64,000 nucleotides of DNA from Spongilla lacustris (Eukaryota; Porifera; Demospongiae; Spongillida; Spongillidae). Location: NCBI GenBank assembly GCA_949361645.1, contig OX442432.1, forward strand, positions 811,733 to 875,732, in the 5' to 3' direction. The position numbers and the translations under genes are program-made. The notes beneath the pieces were generated by a model, which saw nothing but the letters and a program-made list of their open reading frames with translations, searched no databases and was not told the origin of the DNA. Shown here one piece after another: positions 1-11,674 of the stretch (its first letter is position 1; each line of letters begins with the position of its first letter).

Positions 1-1459
1 AAATTGATGTATCCAATTGGCTTCTGGGCATCATGGGCAACTAAAAAGCTAGACATGAGAGGTAGAAACGGTACACTGAAGGTTGCAACAGGTAGTTAGG
101 AGGAACAGACGAAAGTGAAACAATGTTAAATTCAAGAAGTGTAATAGACCCCCATAACACAGGCATTAACAACCTCCAGTGATTTAGAAACCTGTTCACC
201 AGTACGTATAGGCTATACACACACAGGGAAAAGCCTCTCTCTGTGCTGGAGATCATGCATGACAACTAACCCAGCTCACATTAAAAGACACAGCTACATT
301 ATGAAGGGGGTAGCTGTTCTTTATCTCACAGCCATTTAGGAGTTGCATACAAATCTTCAAACAAGCCGATAAGGATCACATCATTATTACATCTGCCACA
401 AACACTTTACATTATTACATCAGCAGCAATAACCAGAGTTGTTAACTTGTTTAATAATTAATAACAATAACAAAACACCTTGCATTCCTTGTGTAATGAT
501 AATGTTGTACGTATTACATTCAGGCTCATGTCTGTCATGCAAACATACACACAACACACACACAAGCACAAACCCCTAAATAACTCACAGTGAAGATTCA
601 TGACATAGCTGTTTCCTTTTCTTCTTGTCATTCCAGCCCCACCCAGCAGTGATATAGCTAGATGTTGTAGGTATATATTTAGTTGTATCAGACAGGGCCT
701 ACATGTACACACAACAGGGCCTACATGTACACACAACAGGGCCTACATGTACACACTACAGGGCCTACATGTACACACAACAGGGCCTACATGTACACAC
801 TACAGGCCTACATGTACACACAACAGGGCCTACATGTACACACAACAGGGCCTACATGTACACACAACATACATGTACACACAACATACATGTACACACA
901 ACAGGGCCTACATGTACACACAACAGGGCCTACATGTACACACTACAGGGCCTACATGTACACACTACAGGGCCTACATGTACACACTACAGGGCCTACA
1001 TGTACACACAACAGGGCCTACATGTACACACAACAGGGCCTACATGTACACACAACAGGGCCTACATGTACACACTACAGGGCCTACATGTACACACTAC
1101 AGGGCCTACATGTACACTCCTCTATACTGCACCTACAGTGCCTCCATGTTACTCTTTAAGAGTGTGAAGGCCCACTCCATATCCTCCTTGGGAAGCTGAT
1201 TGGCCGAGTAGAACGCCACTGTTAGCTCCAGTCTGCCGTTGGTAGCAGTATTAGCGACACAACATAAAGTTTTAATGGTAAAAAGAATCTTGGTTTCTGA
1301 CCCATTTCTGTTGAAAATCTTAAAGGCGGGTAGAAAAGTCATGAAATCACCCATCTGCAAGGAAAACACCGTTACATAAGACGTTTATGGTTAACAATGT
1401 GCTTGTTCCCTTGCCTCGTATGCTGCCTTCACTTTAGAGAGGGCGCCATCGACAGCTTG
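1..1459 (-). CDS. NAA40: N-alpha-acetyltransferase 40 (NAA40/NatD), 5' exons, partial
   Basis: This is the N-terminal part of the acetyltransferase that modifies the N-termini of histones H2A and H4. Minus-strand exons, in order, are about 1415-1459, 1302-1354, 1137-1232, 589-657 and 1-48, where the gene leaves the window. All phases agree. Spliced residues follow human NAA40 as I remember it: KVKAAYE, GDF, FNRNGLEL, DMEWAFTLLKSNMEALY, GWGWNDKKKRK and LVAHDAQKPIGYINF match KVDAANR, GDP, YDRNGLNV, TVDWAFDLTKTNMQTMY, EWGWKDREKR and LIAWENSSVPVAFSHF. The 1233-1301 intron is 69 bp and open in frame, so an ORF caller would read through it. The 1355-1414 intron seems to use a GC donor (gcaagg). A lysine-rich stretch near 1510-1560 may be the start of the protein, but I could not join it with confidence. 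The acetyl-CoA-binding half lies outside the window. Confidence 0.85.
683..1118. repeat. 22-bp minisatellite in the NAA40 intron
   Basis: About 20 tandem copies of gggcctacatgtacacacaa with small variants (cacaaca or cactaca endings, and a few shortened units). The array fills most of the 658-1136 intron of the NAA40 gene. All three forward frames stay open across it, which produces spurious Cys/His/Thr-rich ORFs. Confidence 0.95.
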
Positions 1460-1717
1460 CTAGTTGGACAATAGTCTAATGATTACTACCGAAACAATGA
1501 AGCAGGTAGCCTGCCTGTTTAGTGCTCTGTCGCTTTTTTTTCTCGCTGCGCTTCTTACAGGACGAAACTAAATGTCACACTAATTCATGGAAAATCTGAG
1601 CAAACCTTTGTCGATGACATACTTCGCGCGCATTGAAAGAGTTATTGACAATAATTCATCCAATCGCATTTCAGAGCGGGAGAAAAGGCAGGTGGATTTT
1701 CTTGAACATAAACTGAA

Positions 1718-4525
1718 ATGTTCGCGGAGGATTCTTCCGAGGTGAATGCTAAGGTCAGTGCTTTAATCAGCTCTCAATGTCTCCGGTGTCGTATACTCTC
1801 TCCCATGCAGTGTATGGACATTCCGACCACTGTCGTGCACTGTACTACAGGTATGGACGAAAACTTAAAGTTATCCGAAGCAGCAATAGGTTGGAGTATT
1901 TCGGAGTGCAGTCACAGGCCACGGTTAGCGATACAGGTGCAAAACGAAGAGGATTTTGCTGTTGTACCAGTGCCTGAAGAAAGGCGAGAGAAAACTCTGT
2001 CGTCTTTAATCTCTGGTGAAGGCATTCGTTACTTACTAGTACAATATCTTAACTATGATGAAAATCTCTTCTTTTTTGCAGCTCAAGAGTGTTATATGGT
2101 TCCTGAAACTCCTCCTCAAAATACTCCTGGTGCGTTATGCGCCGCGGTTAGAAATGAGCCAACTGTGTTCTCCGAAGGTGAAGGTGGCACGCCCATGACG
2201 TTTGGCGCTCCAAACGTCGAAGTGACCTCAACACAGCTCCCGCCTTTAATAGACGCCAAAGATATTGTAACCAGCGCCTCGGAGAACCCACTGCCTATGC
2301 AGCCACTTCTGTCGTTTTCTACTACATGTATCGGTACCTGTGGGCTTCCCACACCTGTGGCCTTGTCAGCGGTGGATGTGTCCACACCCACAGACACACC
2401 CACCATCCAGGAGTGTGCCACACAGGGTCTTGGTGAGATGATACTGACCATGTGGGCCAGAAGTATTGTTTCATGCGGACCAGGGAACCTGCCTCTTTGT
2501 GAGAGAGAAGACCTCTCACAAGATTCTGATGATGAGCTGGAGATACCACAGAGTAAATTGAGTTCTTTTGGTGACATCAGCTCTTGTGATCTGCAGCCTA
2601 CTGCTTGTCCATCATCCCTGCTGAAAGTTTCCAGTCCTCTCATGACATCTCATTATGTCTCTCCTTCAATTCCTTGCGGCTTTTCCTCACATCTCTTCCC
2701 TGCCATTCCTCTTCCCCAGCCTTTTCTTGCTGATTCCAGCATTTCTTCTCCACTTTGTCTTTCCCTTCCTTCCATTCCTCCTCCCCAATCCTGTCTTTCT
2801 CTCACTGGTCCTCCTCTACTGTCTCCTTTTGTCATTCCTCCTCCCCAGCCTTGTTTTTCTCCACTTACTTCTAGTACCTGTTCTCCCCCTCCCCCTTGTA
2901 ATCCCTCTCCCACCATTTCTGCCACTCCCCCTTGTAATCCCTCTCCCACCATTCCTGCCACTCCCCCTTGTAATCCCTCTCCCACCAATTCTGCCACTCC
3001 CCCTTGTAATCCCTCTCCCACCATTCCTGCCACTCCACCTTGTAATCCCTCTCCCACCATTCCTGCCACTCCCCCTTGTAATCCCTCTCCCACCATTCCT
3101 GCCACTCCCCCTTGTAATCCCTCTCCCACCATTCCTGCCACTCCCCCTTGTAATCCCTCTCCCACCATTCCTGCCACTCCTACTTCCCCTCCATCCACTA
3201 CTCCTACCATACACACTAACTCTGCCCCACCCATTCACCCTATCTCTCCGCTCACTAGCCTTGCTCCACCTCCCCACTCTCCCCATCCTTCCCCACCTAC
3301 CACTCCTGCACAAAGCCTATTCAATTCAGTGGAGATCGAAGTGTCTACTGTGCCTGATAACAGCAGTGCATCTGATGTTGACGAGAGTGATATTAATGAT
3401 GGTGGCAAATGTGTTAGGATTGAAGGTTGTATCACTGCCTGCAGTGATTTCAGTGCTGGCCACGATCCAAGACCCAGTCCACAATATGTGGTGATGGTAG
3501 CTCCAGATGCAGCAGTACTTAACAATCTGAGACGCAAAGTTGACATTCCTGATGTTGTTATTTCTAATGTTGATGTGGCATGTGTAGGTTCTCCTGGGGA
3601 GCATGCAGCAAATGGTGTGAACATTCCAGTTGAGGTGTCTTCTATGGATGATAGCCTAGCGGAGCCCGCACCCAAAAGGTCAAAATGTGCTAGCCACGAT
3701 TGTGGTAAACAATTTCTATGTGTTACAAAAAAGCCCTCAACCGAAGATGAAGTGGACCTCATATGCCAGTCAGGGGTCCCCATCCAACAGCCACTGCTGT
3801 GCAGTGCTGATGAAGGAGCACTGCCCCAGGTGGGCGCCAGAGAGCACACCCTGGTTATTAATCCAGTTATTCATTGTGGCAAAGAATTTCAGAAAAGTGA
3901 TGGGAATGATGAGAGTGAGAAAAGAGGACTGCTGCTTCTGACCATGGGAAAGGAGAAGGAAGCGACAGATAGACTACCTTCAGAGTTGATTTCTGACAAG
4001 CGTGTTTGTAAGGACAGTGCCACTTCCAGACTTGCATCAGAGCAGCTTCAGATGGTGCCATCGTGGCAACAGATGCTTCAGGGGTCACCTGATCACCAGC
4101 ACGATGATACCTCCTGCGAGCCCTCTTTGTACGAGGATGACGTGCACTCAGGCAAGGCTAGCTCCACCCCTGTTGTGGACATATCGCGTAGTTCCAAATG
4201 TTGGGATGTGGAGGAGTCTTCTGTGAGCATTCATCAAGTCCCTACCAGTTCCAGCCCATTCCAGCACCGTGATGTGTGTAAGTGTATCCAATCATTTTAT
4301 TAGGGAACACATACAATTTTACACACACACAAGCTATACGTACATGCATTCAACTTCACACATAGACATTTTGTGTTCAGAAGTAGTGTTAACCTAGTGT
4401 GTTCCCATGTACCTGTTATAGTTACAAGCCACTGTCAGGACACTCCATTAAACCTGGCCAGGCCAAAGCTGAGATTGGGCCTCTCAAAGAAGCAGAAGTG
4501 TAGACCATTGCATCATGACCTGTGA
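1718..4525 (+). CDS. Large disordered protein with C-terminal RAD51AP1-like motif
   Basis: A 2.56-kb first exon (1718-4277) ends at a consensus donor (gtaagt). It joins in phase to a 104-bp exon (4422-4525) after the acceptor cctgttatag. The product is about 887 aa. The last exon ends RPKLRLGLSKKQKCRPLH plus four residues. This closely resembles the C-terminal RAD51-binding segment of RAD51AP1 (LRLGLSRLARVKPLH) and RAD51AP2, both recalled from memory. The rest is Ser/Pro/Asp-rich and looks disordered. Around residues 390-490 are about eight copies of a 12-residue repeat (ATPPCNPSPTIP) encoded by 36-bp tandem DNA repeats. The stretch 2016-2081 (GT...cttcttttttgcag, 66 bp, a multiple of three) could be a frame-neutral intron. 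The gene is divergent from NAA40, with about 250 bp between them. Outside the C-terminus I recognise no domain, so orthology to RAD51AP1 or RAD51AP2 is not shown. Confidence 0.7.
2886..3180 (+). repeat. 36-bp coding tandem repeat (Pro-rich)
   Basis: About eight copies of a 36-bp unit (cccccttgtaatccctctcc followed by caccattcctgccact) in frame within the large exon. They encode repeats of Pro-Pro-Cys-Asn-Pro-Ser-Pro-Thr-Ile-Pro-Ala-Thr. Copies are nearly identical, suggesting recent expansion and likely length polymorphism. Confidence 0.95.
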
Positions 4526-5215
4526 ACTTTATAATTAGATCAACTATCATTCATGTGATTGTGGAGTGACTTATGTATTGCTGCTGTCTGCAATGTTTTT
4601 AAATTGTCATCAAACATGTGTACATAATTCAGTTGTCTGCAAACATTGAGCTCATAACAACAATTCCTGATATCAAGAGGAATACAAATCAATTTCCTGC
4701 AACCATGCATGCAGAATAGTGTTCTTTGCAAGCCAAAAAATTTAGTGGGGGTGGTGCACAACAATGCTACGAGGTGGCGTATCATGCATGACCGTTGCAC
4801 CTGACTTGTCACTGACCAGTTATAAAAATAGAACCCCACGTCATTTATTGCACAATGTTGACACCAGTTTCATCTCGAGGTGTGGTATGTCTTCAAATGC
4901 AGACTGGAATGCCCATCTTACAACTGGTATTTGCATGATAATAAATTAGTGTTCGTCTGGTGCCCTTTGAGGGCATCAGAAATTCAGAACACATATTTAT
5001 GTATGCATGTATGTTTGTAAACAAATGAACGCATAAGGTAGACATGCGCTAATAAAATACTGTGTTTGAGTTTGTCCGGCGCCCTTTGAGGACATAGCAG
5101 AGAATATATTTAGATATCTATGTATGCATGTATTAAGTATTAAGTTGTGCCAAAAATATGTACCATGTGAAGCGTATATACAATTATAATTATAATATTA
5201 TTGTGTAAACAATTT
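4526..5215. other. Intergenic, AT-rich, one imperfect direct repeat
   Basis: I see no gene here. Two imperfect copies of a ~110-bp sequence start near 4945 and 5065. Both contain tgccctttgagg-like text followed by tatttatgtatgcatgtat. Confidence 0.6.
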
Positions 5216-5241
5216 CACTGGACTCCAGCGTAACTTCCCCT

Positions 5242-6126
5242 TTGGGGCAAAAGGCACTATCACTAAAATTGGATGATTTACAATTTCATGCCCTATTCAA
5301 CTTGTCCTCAATGGCTGATAGGGCACGCCTGCTATCCATCTCTGCCCCTCATTCTTCATCGTGGCTTTCAGTTGTCCCCTCAGAAGGTCTTGGCCTCCAC
5401 TTTGAACCAAATCAGTACCATGTTGCTCTAAGATGGTGTCTTGGCTTAGACACTTCAGGTGACTCACGGTGTTCCCTTTGCCCAGATTCCATCCTGGGTC
5501 CCCTAGGCCACCAAGCTACCACATGCAAACGAGGGGGAGATGTTGTGCATCGTCATAACTTCTTGAGGGCCTGGGGATGTTTTTGCCGAGTCTTGTCGTT
5601 TGGCACACTTAAGTGTCAAAGTTGAAGTAGGCAACCCAGATCATGACCACACACCTGACCCCAGATCATGACCACACAAGACCGGCAGATTTTCTTGTCC
5701 ACAACTGGTCTTAAGGCAAGCCAGCAGTATTTGACTTTTTAGTGACCTCACCGCTTAATTCACTTAACTTGTCGGAAGCGGGACTGTCTTCAGGAGCAGC
5801 TGCTAAGGCCTCTGAGACAAGGAAGCACAACAGTAATGATGGCAAGTGTGGGGATCTAGGAGGGGTTTGTATCCCTTTGGTTGTTGAGACCTATGGTGTG
5901 TGGGGTCAAGTGGCTGTGAAGTTATGTTCAGTAGAAAAATTTCTTCGAAGTCTTGCCAAGATTTGTTCCAAATTCTTGCGCAATATGGTTTCGCAAGCGT
6001 TTCAGTGTTTCTAGAGAACTATTGAACATCCTTTGTTATTAAATTGCACGCATATCACTCCGAGAATCGTAGTGAGCATCAAAACGACGCTAACTCGGAA
6101 TGTATTAATTAATTGCAAGAAGGACC

Positions 6127-6158
<32 letters not shown>

Positions 6159-6672
6159 TTCCCTCGATCGTAAGGGGGACCCTCCCCCCCGCTCATATTT
6201 TGGGCGATCGCAAGGGACCCCCCCTCCCCCCGCTCACATTTGGCTGGGGGCCACGAAGGCTAATTGCCCAGGGCCCACGACAGTCAAAATCCAGCCCTGC
6301 CTTTAACTTGTACCCCCTGAAAAATTATAAAACGGCACGCCCCTTAGCATATTAGCGCGCATGCCTCGTCGGGGAATCGCTTTTTAGAAACTCTTCAACC
6401 TGTACAAGTTAGAAGAGTGATATGCCGTCATAATAATAGTGTTCTAGAAAAACTGGAACACTTTCAAAAACATGTTACGCAAGAATTTGGAACAAATCTT
6501 GACAAGACTTCGAAGAAATTATTCTTATGGTCGGCATCACGGCTGGCAATCACCTGCTCCAAGCCTCTACTCTAATATCTTTGTCACAAGCGACCTATAT
6601 GGCAGTCTAAACACCTGCCTTGTGCGATCAGTAGCATCGGCCATCCTTTATACTAGGATTGAGCCCCCTTGA
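5242..6672 (+). pseudogene. Retroelement C-terminal fragment, split by a foldback insertion
   Basis: Residues such as MADRARLLSISAPHSSSWLS, CSLCPDSILGPLGHQATTCK and GVCIPLVVETYGVWG match the C-terminal part of the retroelement copies at 12-16 kb: the Cys/His region (C-x2-C...H...C) and the region after the nuclease. Frames change between 5242-5625 and 5742-5935. The last residues (LYGSLNTCLVRSVASAILYT) occur only after the foldback at 5936-6522. The copy is dead and lacks the reverse-transcriptase domain. Confidence 0.8.
5936..6522. mobile_element. Foldback/MITE-like element inserted in the retroelement remnant
   Basis: Inverted arms of about 75-85 bp. The left arm is 5936 to about 6015 (aaatttcttcgaagtcttg...). 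The right arm runs from about 6440 to 6522 and is its reverse complement with a few mismatches. The interior contains a run of about 34 C and other C-rich text. Coding text of the retroelement resumes directly after the right arm. Confidence 0.8.
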
Positions 6673-6911
6673 ACTGTTCTCTGTTACTTGCTTGCTATAT
6701 TGTCTTACGTATATGTTATCATATCATTCAATATGATGTAAGACGCGCGGATGTCCTACTGACTCTGAATGTACTGTAAAGTGGTTATAACTCGTGTGCT
6801 CCTTTCATCAATAACGTCACCGTGGATTATTGATAGATTTCTCGTCCCCAGCAAGCAAAACAATACACATGATGTAAGCAGCTGATGTAAGACGCTCGTG
6901 ACGACCGACAT

Positions 6912-7936
6912 CATGGACCCTTCGCATGAAAGATCGGAACTACGATAACGTCATGTCCGGCGTACATGCAGCGGTTGCCTAGAGACATTGACACATTGTG
7001 TATTAACGTTCGCGGACCTTTGCGTAATAAAATGGGACAGTTATCCTCCGGCCGATCCAGTTCCTGATCCAACTATGGATGGCTTTAAAAAGGCTCCTGC
7101 TTACTGTAGGAATGACTCCGAGGGTTGCCATTTTTTATTACGCAAAGGTCCGCGAACAGTGGCGAGGTGGCTTGTCTGTCACTGGGGGGGGCAAATACAC
7201 AGACTGCCGCCCCCCTCCCCCACGCACACACACAAACACACATGCTGCCTTTCTGTCTGAATTTCCTATCTCGTTACAGGGGTGGATGCATGATTTTGGC
7301 GAGGAGGGGGTGGTTTCCACTTGGATAATAAATTGACGCGTAGATGACAGGGAAGGGCGCGCGCGAAGCGCGCGAAAATTTTTGGGGTGCGCGTTCTAAT
7401 TTTTCCACAGATTGTATTGGAAACTAAGGCAATCAGCACCAATAAATAGTGCCCTCTGTTCGAGCAGCACGATAACATATTAACACGTAGCCGATTCTAG
7501 ATCTCATGACATCAGTCAAGCCGAAGTTTTAGCCGGAACTATTTACAACTACATGTATAGAGCAATGTACTTGGATTGTTTACGTATGTAACCGTACTAT
7601 TACGTAACAAATGCTATAAATACATATCACGTGGGGTGAAATCCCGCCTTCTTTCCTCCGATCGCCGACGTTCACTATTGATGAACTCATTATGTACATA
7701 AATGATCATCTTAATTAAAACATATTTCGTGTAATTTGCTTGGCGGCTGGTGCGCCCCTATCGTCATTTTGGCGCCCCCTTTTTAAGGCCAGCTGGGGGG
7801 GCAACTGCCCCCCCTGCCCCCCCGGCCACCTCGCCACTGTCCGCGAACGTTACACAATGTCTAGGCAACCGCTGAGGTTTTTACTCCGGACATGACGTTT
7901 ATCGTAGTCCCGATCTTTCATGCAAAGGGTCCATTG
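6912..7936. mobile_element. Foldback element, itself interrupted by a hAT-like element
   Basis: The left arm starts near 6912 (catggacccttcgcatgaaa). It runs through gcggttgcctag and cgttcgcggacctttgcgta to about 7028. Its reverse complement lies at about 7127-7156 and, after the nested insertion, continues at 7840-7936. Without the insertion the element would be about 340 bp with a loop of roughly 100 bp. No protein is encoded. Confidence 0.75.
7157..7839. mobile_element. Non-autonomous hAT-like DNA transposon with 8-bp TSD
   Basis: Perfect 15-bp terminal inverted repeats CAGTGGCGAGGTGGC lie at 7157-7171 and 7825-7839. They are flanked on both sides by the 8-bp direct repeat tccgcgaa (7149-7156 and 7840-7847). 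An 8-bp duplication with CAGTG-type ends is the usual hAT signature. The 683-bp element encodes no transposase, so it depends on an autonomous relative. Confidence 0.85.
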
Positions 7937-7939
7937 CAC

Positions 7940-10600
7940 ATCCTCTAGGGACACGATGTTCAGAAGGAAAATTGGCACCGCCATTTTTGAGTAGCCGGCA
8001 AGTGTTGATGTTCAAAATAGCGGGATGTAAATTTCTAAAATCTTAATAATATTAATTTTAATATAAATTTACATCATTATTGAGTTCAACGCGCGCGAGC
8101 AGTATTATTATATATTATCCATCATATAGCTGATTATAAGTGCTACTATACTGCACAGTAGTTTGCGGCCATTCAAATCGTGGACAGTAGCCTCGTTCCC
8201 CGAAATATTGAAATGATCACGTAATGACCTAGCAACGAGCCTTGACAACCACCAACCTTTGAAACATGAGACTGCTTGTTAACATGACACGTCCTGTTGC
8301 CATTTACAAGCCATACAAGGACTGTACCACTATTGTTCTATTTATTGCCCTAATCACATGGCGCAGAGATGTTTCCAAGATGTGGTATGGCTCGCGAAAA
8401 ACGGCCAACTTTTGACGGACATCTCCACTTTGAAGCGCTTATTCTCCCTGTAGGACAAATTCTATGGCCAAACTAAAAGTGGAAAACCAAAGAAGACAGA
8501 AGGTGCTTACAGCGTATGGTAAGGAACTAGTGTCACATTTTTTCTTGGCGGTGGTAGATACGTCTAAAGTTGAGTGTGCGTATGGCGTATACACGTACGC
8601 TTGTGGTTTTGTGCAATTAAAGGTTTTACTCGTGAGGTGGCTTCGCTTTCACATACTGTGCTGCATTGAGCATCATGATACAAGGCATGGTATGACTTAT
8701 GCAAATTATTAACACCTGGCGTGGTTGGACTCAGCCCCTTGCTCTCCGAGAAGGCCAAACCTTGAACGGGTACGCCTTGCCCATGGGGTGGTATGAAATG
8801 CATTTTTAGTGGTACTAGTTTTGAGATGCCTGGGAATGATGCCCTAAGGTTGGCCATGATTAGTGATGTTCCATGCTTTGTTGATAGACTTCAAATTGTG
8901 ATTTGTGTACCTAGTGATGCATGTGTGTAGGGCACTTCTCTTGTGCTACAGTAACCATTAATGTACACAATGTGTTGATATTTGATGGCTAGTATGCATC
9001 AGGATAGGTGGTTTTGACTATTTCATTTGCCAGTTGACCTTGGAAAATCTGTGTGTGTTTATATTGGAATCGTATCATTGCATCCTGTAGCTTCCCCTTC
9101 TCCTCAATCTGTTTAATCATTTCTATGGTGATGGACTCATACTCCCCAATCAGCTACATATATAAGCAGCTCCTCCTTTGTTGCCAGTTCACCTTGACAA
9201 GTCTGTACAGAAAGCTAAAAAGCTGGATGTGCTGGTTGTGGCCATGGGTACAAAGACCAGCTGCGGGTTATAACAGAAAGAGCCCAAAGATCTTCATGAA
9301 TGAAGATTCCATGGGTCAAATCTGATGGAGCCCAGGTATCCATCCTACCACAATTGAGATACTGACCTGTGACTGCTTATGTGTCTCAGTGTGGCTCTGA
9401 TATGCGGCACTCGTTAGATGTGATGGTTTCCAGTGTTCTTTCTGGAAAGCCTCCTATGCAACTAGCATTTAATCCTTATTTATTTCTGTTTAGCCATGGG
9501 ACAGGAGTGATGTGGTGGTACAACCCTTTAATGAGGGCAATTATTTTATGAGACCTTTTGCATGTGCCTGTGTATGCTTGTCACCTCTCTTGGGCTGATA
9601 TCTGGGTAGGCTAAATGTACATGTAAGCTTTCATCATGTGTCTTCCATTGGTATACATTTGTGGAGCTGTAATATGGTGTAGCTCTGCTCATCACCCGTT
9701 TGTACAAATTCACAACAATAGAGGGGTGGATCTTGCGAATTGGTAAAGGCAATGCTGAAGACGCTATTCACACGTTCAGAAAATTCTGTACACTTACATG
9801 ATGGCCTTTTTCTCTTTCCTGTAGCCACCAAAAGGCTTCCACACTGCAGCGTTGCTGGACCATATAGTTGTGCGGACCGATTCAACTACTGTGACCGGAT
9901 TGAATAACAAACTATGCCGATTATTCATAAAAAACACATTCGTGATTTGTGTGCTGAAAGAAAAAATGTGACACTTTCTAAACCATGTGTTTGCCTATTG
10001 TGATGCTTTTTCTCGATGATGCTACGTCCTGACTTACTTGGGAATTTGCCTGGCGTCCGCCTCATAGGCTTGAACTTACCCCCTTCCCTACGGCAATGGT
10101 GCAAAAGTAGGATGCGCATTTAAAGGAAACGCAACAAAGCGCTTGCGCATATGGGATTTACTTACCTACGATGAACATCAAGATCAAAGAACCATGTTTT
10201 GCACATATTCGACCTATATGAAGTATGGATACGGCTCGCTCAAAAAGTACCATTGATAATGAGGTGTGGATTATAGTTCCAAAACCATTTACGGTATTGT
10301 TCTAATTGTAACCTAGTGTCCAGCCGCAAACTACTGTGACTGTACTGGGACAATATGAACGTAACCTTTCAAAATGGTAGTCAGTTGGCCGTTATTTTTA
10401 TTACGATGCAACTACAGTACTACACATGTGATGATATACTCGAATTACTTATGTGCTTGTCACTATAGTCTATATAGCTATACAATAAAATACATACATA
10501 TTAGTACATACACTGATGTATGCATACATGTACATTATTACATGCATATACATACATGATAGCATCACTGATCAGTAGACACAAGAATATGCAGCGGGGG
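7940..10600. other. Intergenic, no supported gene
   Basis: AT-rich sequence with only short ORFs. Two spots look exon-like but could not be tied to a gene: 8464-8518 (plus, ATG followed by a gtaagg donor) and about 9073-9155 (minus, reading IGEYESITIEMIKQIEEKGK after a tag acceptor). I do not call either as a gene. Confidence 0.5.
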
Positions 10601-10608
10601 CGGGGTGT

Positions 10609-11178
10609 TCAATCATCCTCGGCATTTCTCTCTCTACACAACACGACCAAGGTGCCGACAAAGAAAATGAAAAAAATGACGCAGAAAAATGCTAGCACCG
10701 TTAGTGAACTTTGAAGACTCCCAACATTAGGTCCGATGGTCGTGCCAAAGAGCGTTGATATGGATGTCACTGTAACCGTCGGGCCAGCAGTTGCATTGGC
10801 GTCAACAGCGGTAGTCTGATTATACGTGATGAATACTCTGTTGCCATATGTATTCTGTACAGACAGAAACATAATTTCTGCTTGTTTTCGTCATTCTCCC
10901 CTCCCCCTCCCTCCCTCCCCCCTCCCTCCCTCCCTCCCTCATGGATGCACAATCTCTCTTTTCCCTCCGTCCCTCTATACCCTCCCTAGCCCCATCCAGC
11001 CGCCATTTTAGCCAGCATGGGTTTAATTATGAACGATTTAGTTATTCCTCAGTATATTTAAATCCCCCTCTCGTATATTGCATACCAATACGGATATGAC
11101 GATAATACCGCTCAAGCTGAGGAATGAGATGGCGGCAAATGCGAACAGCAAAGGCAGGAACAGCTTCAACAAGTTCAT
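10609..11178 (-). CDS. Small two-transmembrane protein, paralogue 1
   Basis: Two exons join in phase 0: 11086-11178 (ATG, ends at a gtatgc donor) and 10609-10854 (after the acceptor tctgtctgtacag). The product is 112 aa. Exon 1 is almost entirely hydrophobic (LFLPLLFAFAAISFLSLSGI). Exon 2 has a loop with potential N-glycosylation sites (YNQT, ANAT). A second membrane segment (SLTVLAFFCVIFFIFFVGTL) follows, then a short charged tail CRERNAEDD. I do not recognise the family. The gene at 18899-19221 has the same exon layout, the same FLPL-FAF-IS-LSL-GI core in exon 1 and the same membrane segment plus CRE tail. Two genes of one design support it being real. Confidence 0.65.
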
Positions 11179-11674
11179 TGCTGCGTTCAGCTGACGATAT
11201 GGATTGTGTTTACTGTACGCTATGAGGGGGTGTGGGGGTGTGAAAGTATAGTACGGAGTGTATGAAATACGCTCCTTGTACCAACCATGCGCTATTCATC
11301 TATATACAATATGCATATGCATATACATTTATTGCACTCGGTATGTGAGATGACTTGCATGCAGCGGCGGCGCGGAACCGATGGCACGTGCCTCCTGTTT
11401 TTTGGTTGATCGTAAAAGTGCCCTCTTGCTACCCATATACAGACTGCCCCTTTCGAAAGCTTTCATTACATACAATAAACTGATTAATTTTTGCCACTTT
11501 ATGTATGCAATATATGTATTATCTATCGACATGCCCGTTTGAACCATATACATGATATCAGTTTAATAATTCGAAGTATCGTGAATACGATTAGCAAAAT
11601 ACAATCCTCGATCTGATAGATACGATGAGAGGTTATATCTGTGTAAATTAAAATAAATTGGTGATGAAGAATTT

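Noticed and set aside
683..1118. CRISPR-like regular array
   Set aside because: Units are contiguous with no unique spacers, in an intron of a eukaryotic gene; it is an ordinary minisatellite.
683..1199. Three overlapping ORFs of 150-158 codons rich in Cys, His and Thr
   Set aside because: They arise from the 22-bp minisatellite inside the NAA40 intron; no conserved protein.
2116..3849. Minus-strand and shifted-frame ORFs over the large exon
   Set aside because: Shadows of the plus-strand coding exon and its 36-bp repeat; no recognisable product.
8464..9155. Exon-like stretches on both strands (MAKLKVENQRRQKV; IGEYESITIEMIKQIEEKGK)
   Set aside because: Plausible splice sites, but no protein family recognised and no partner exons found.
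9185..9350. Possible methylenetetrahydrofolate dehydrogenase-like remnant (KKLDVLVVAMG, then WVKSDGAQVSIL in another frame)
   Set aside because: Only two short loosely matching stretches in different frames; no other recognisable part of the enzyme nearby. A profile search would be needed.
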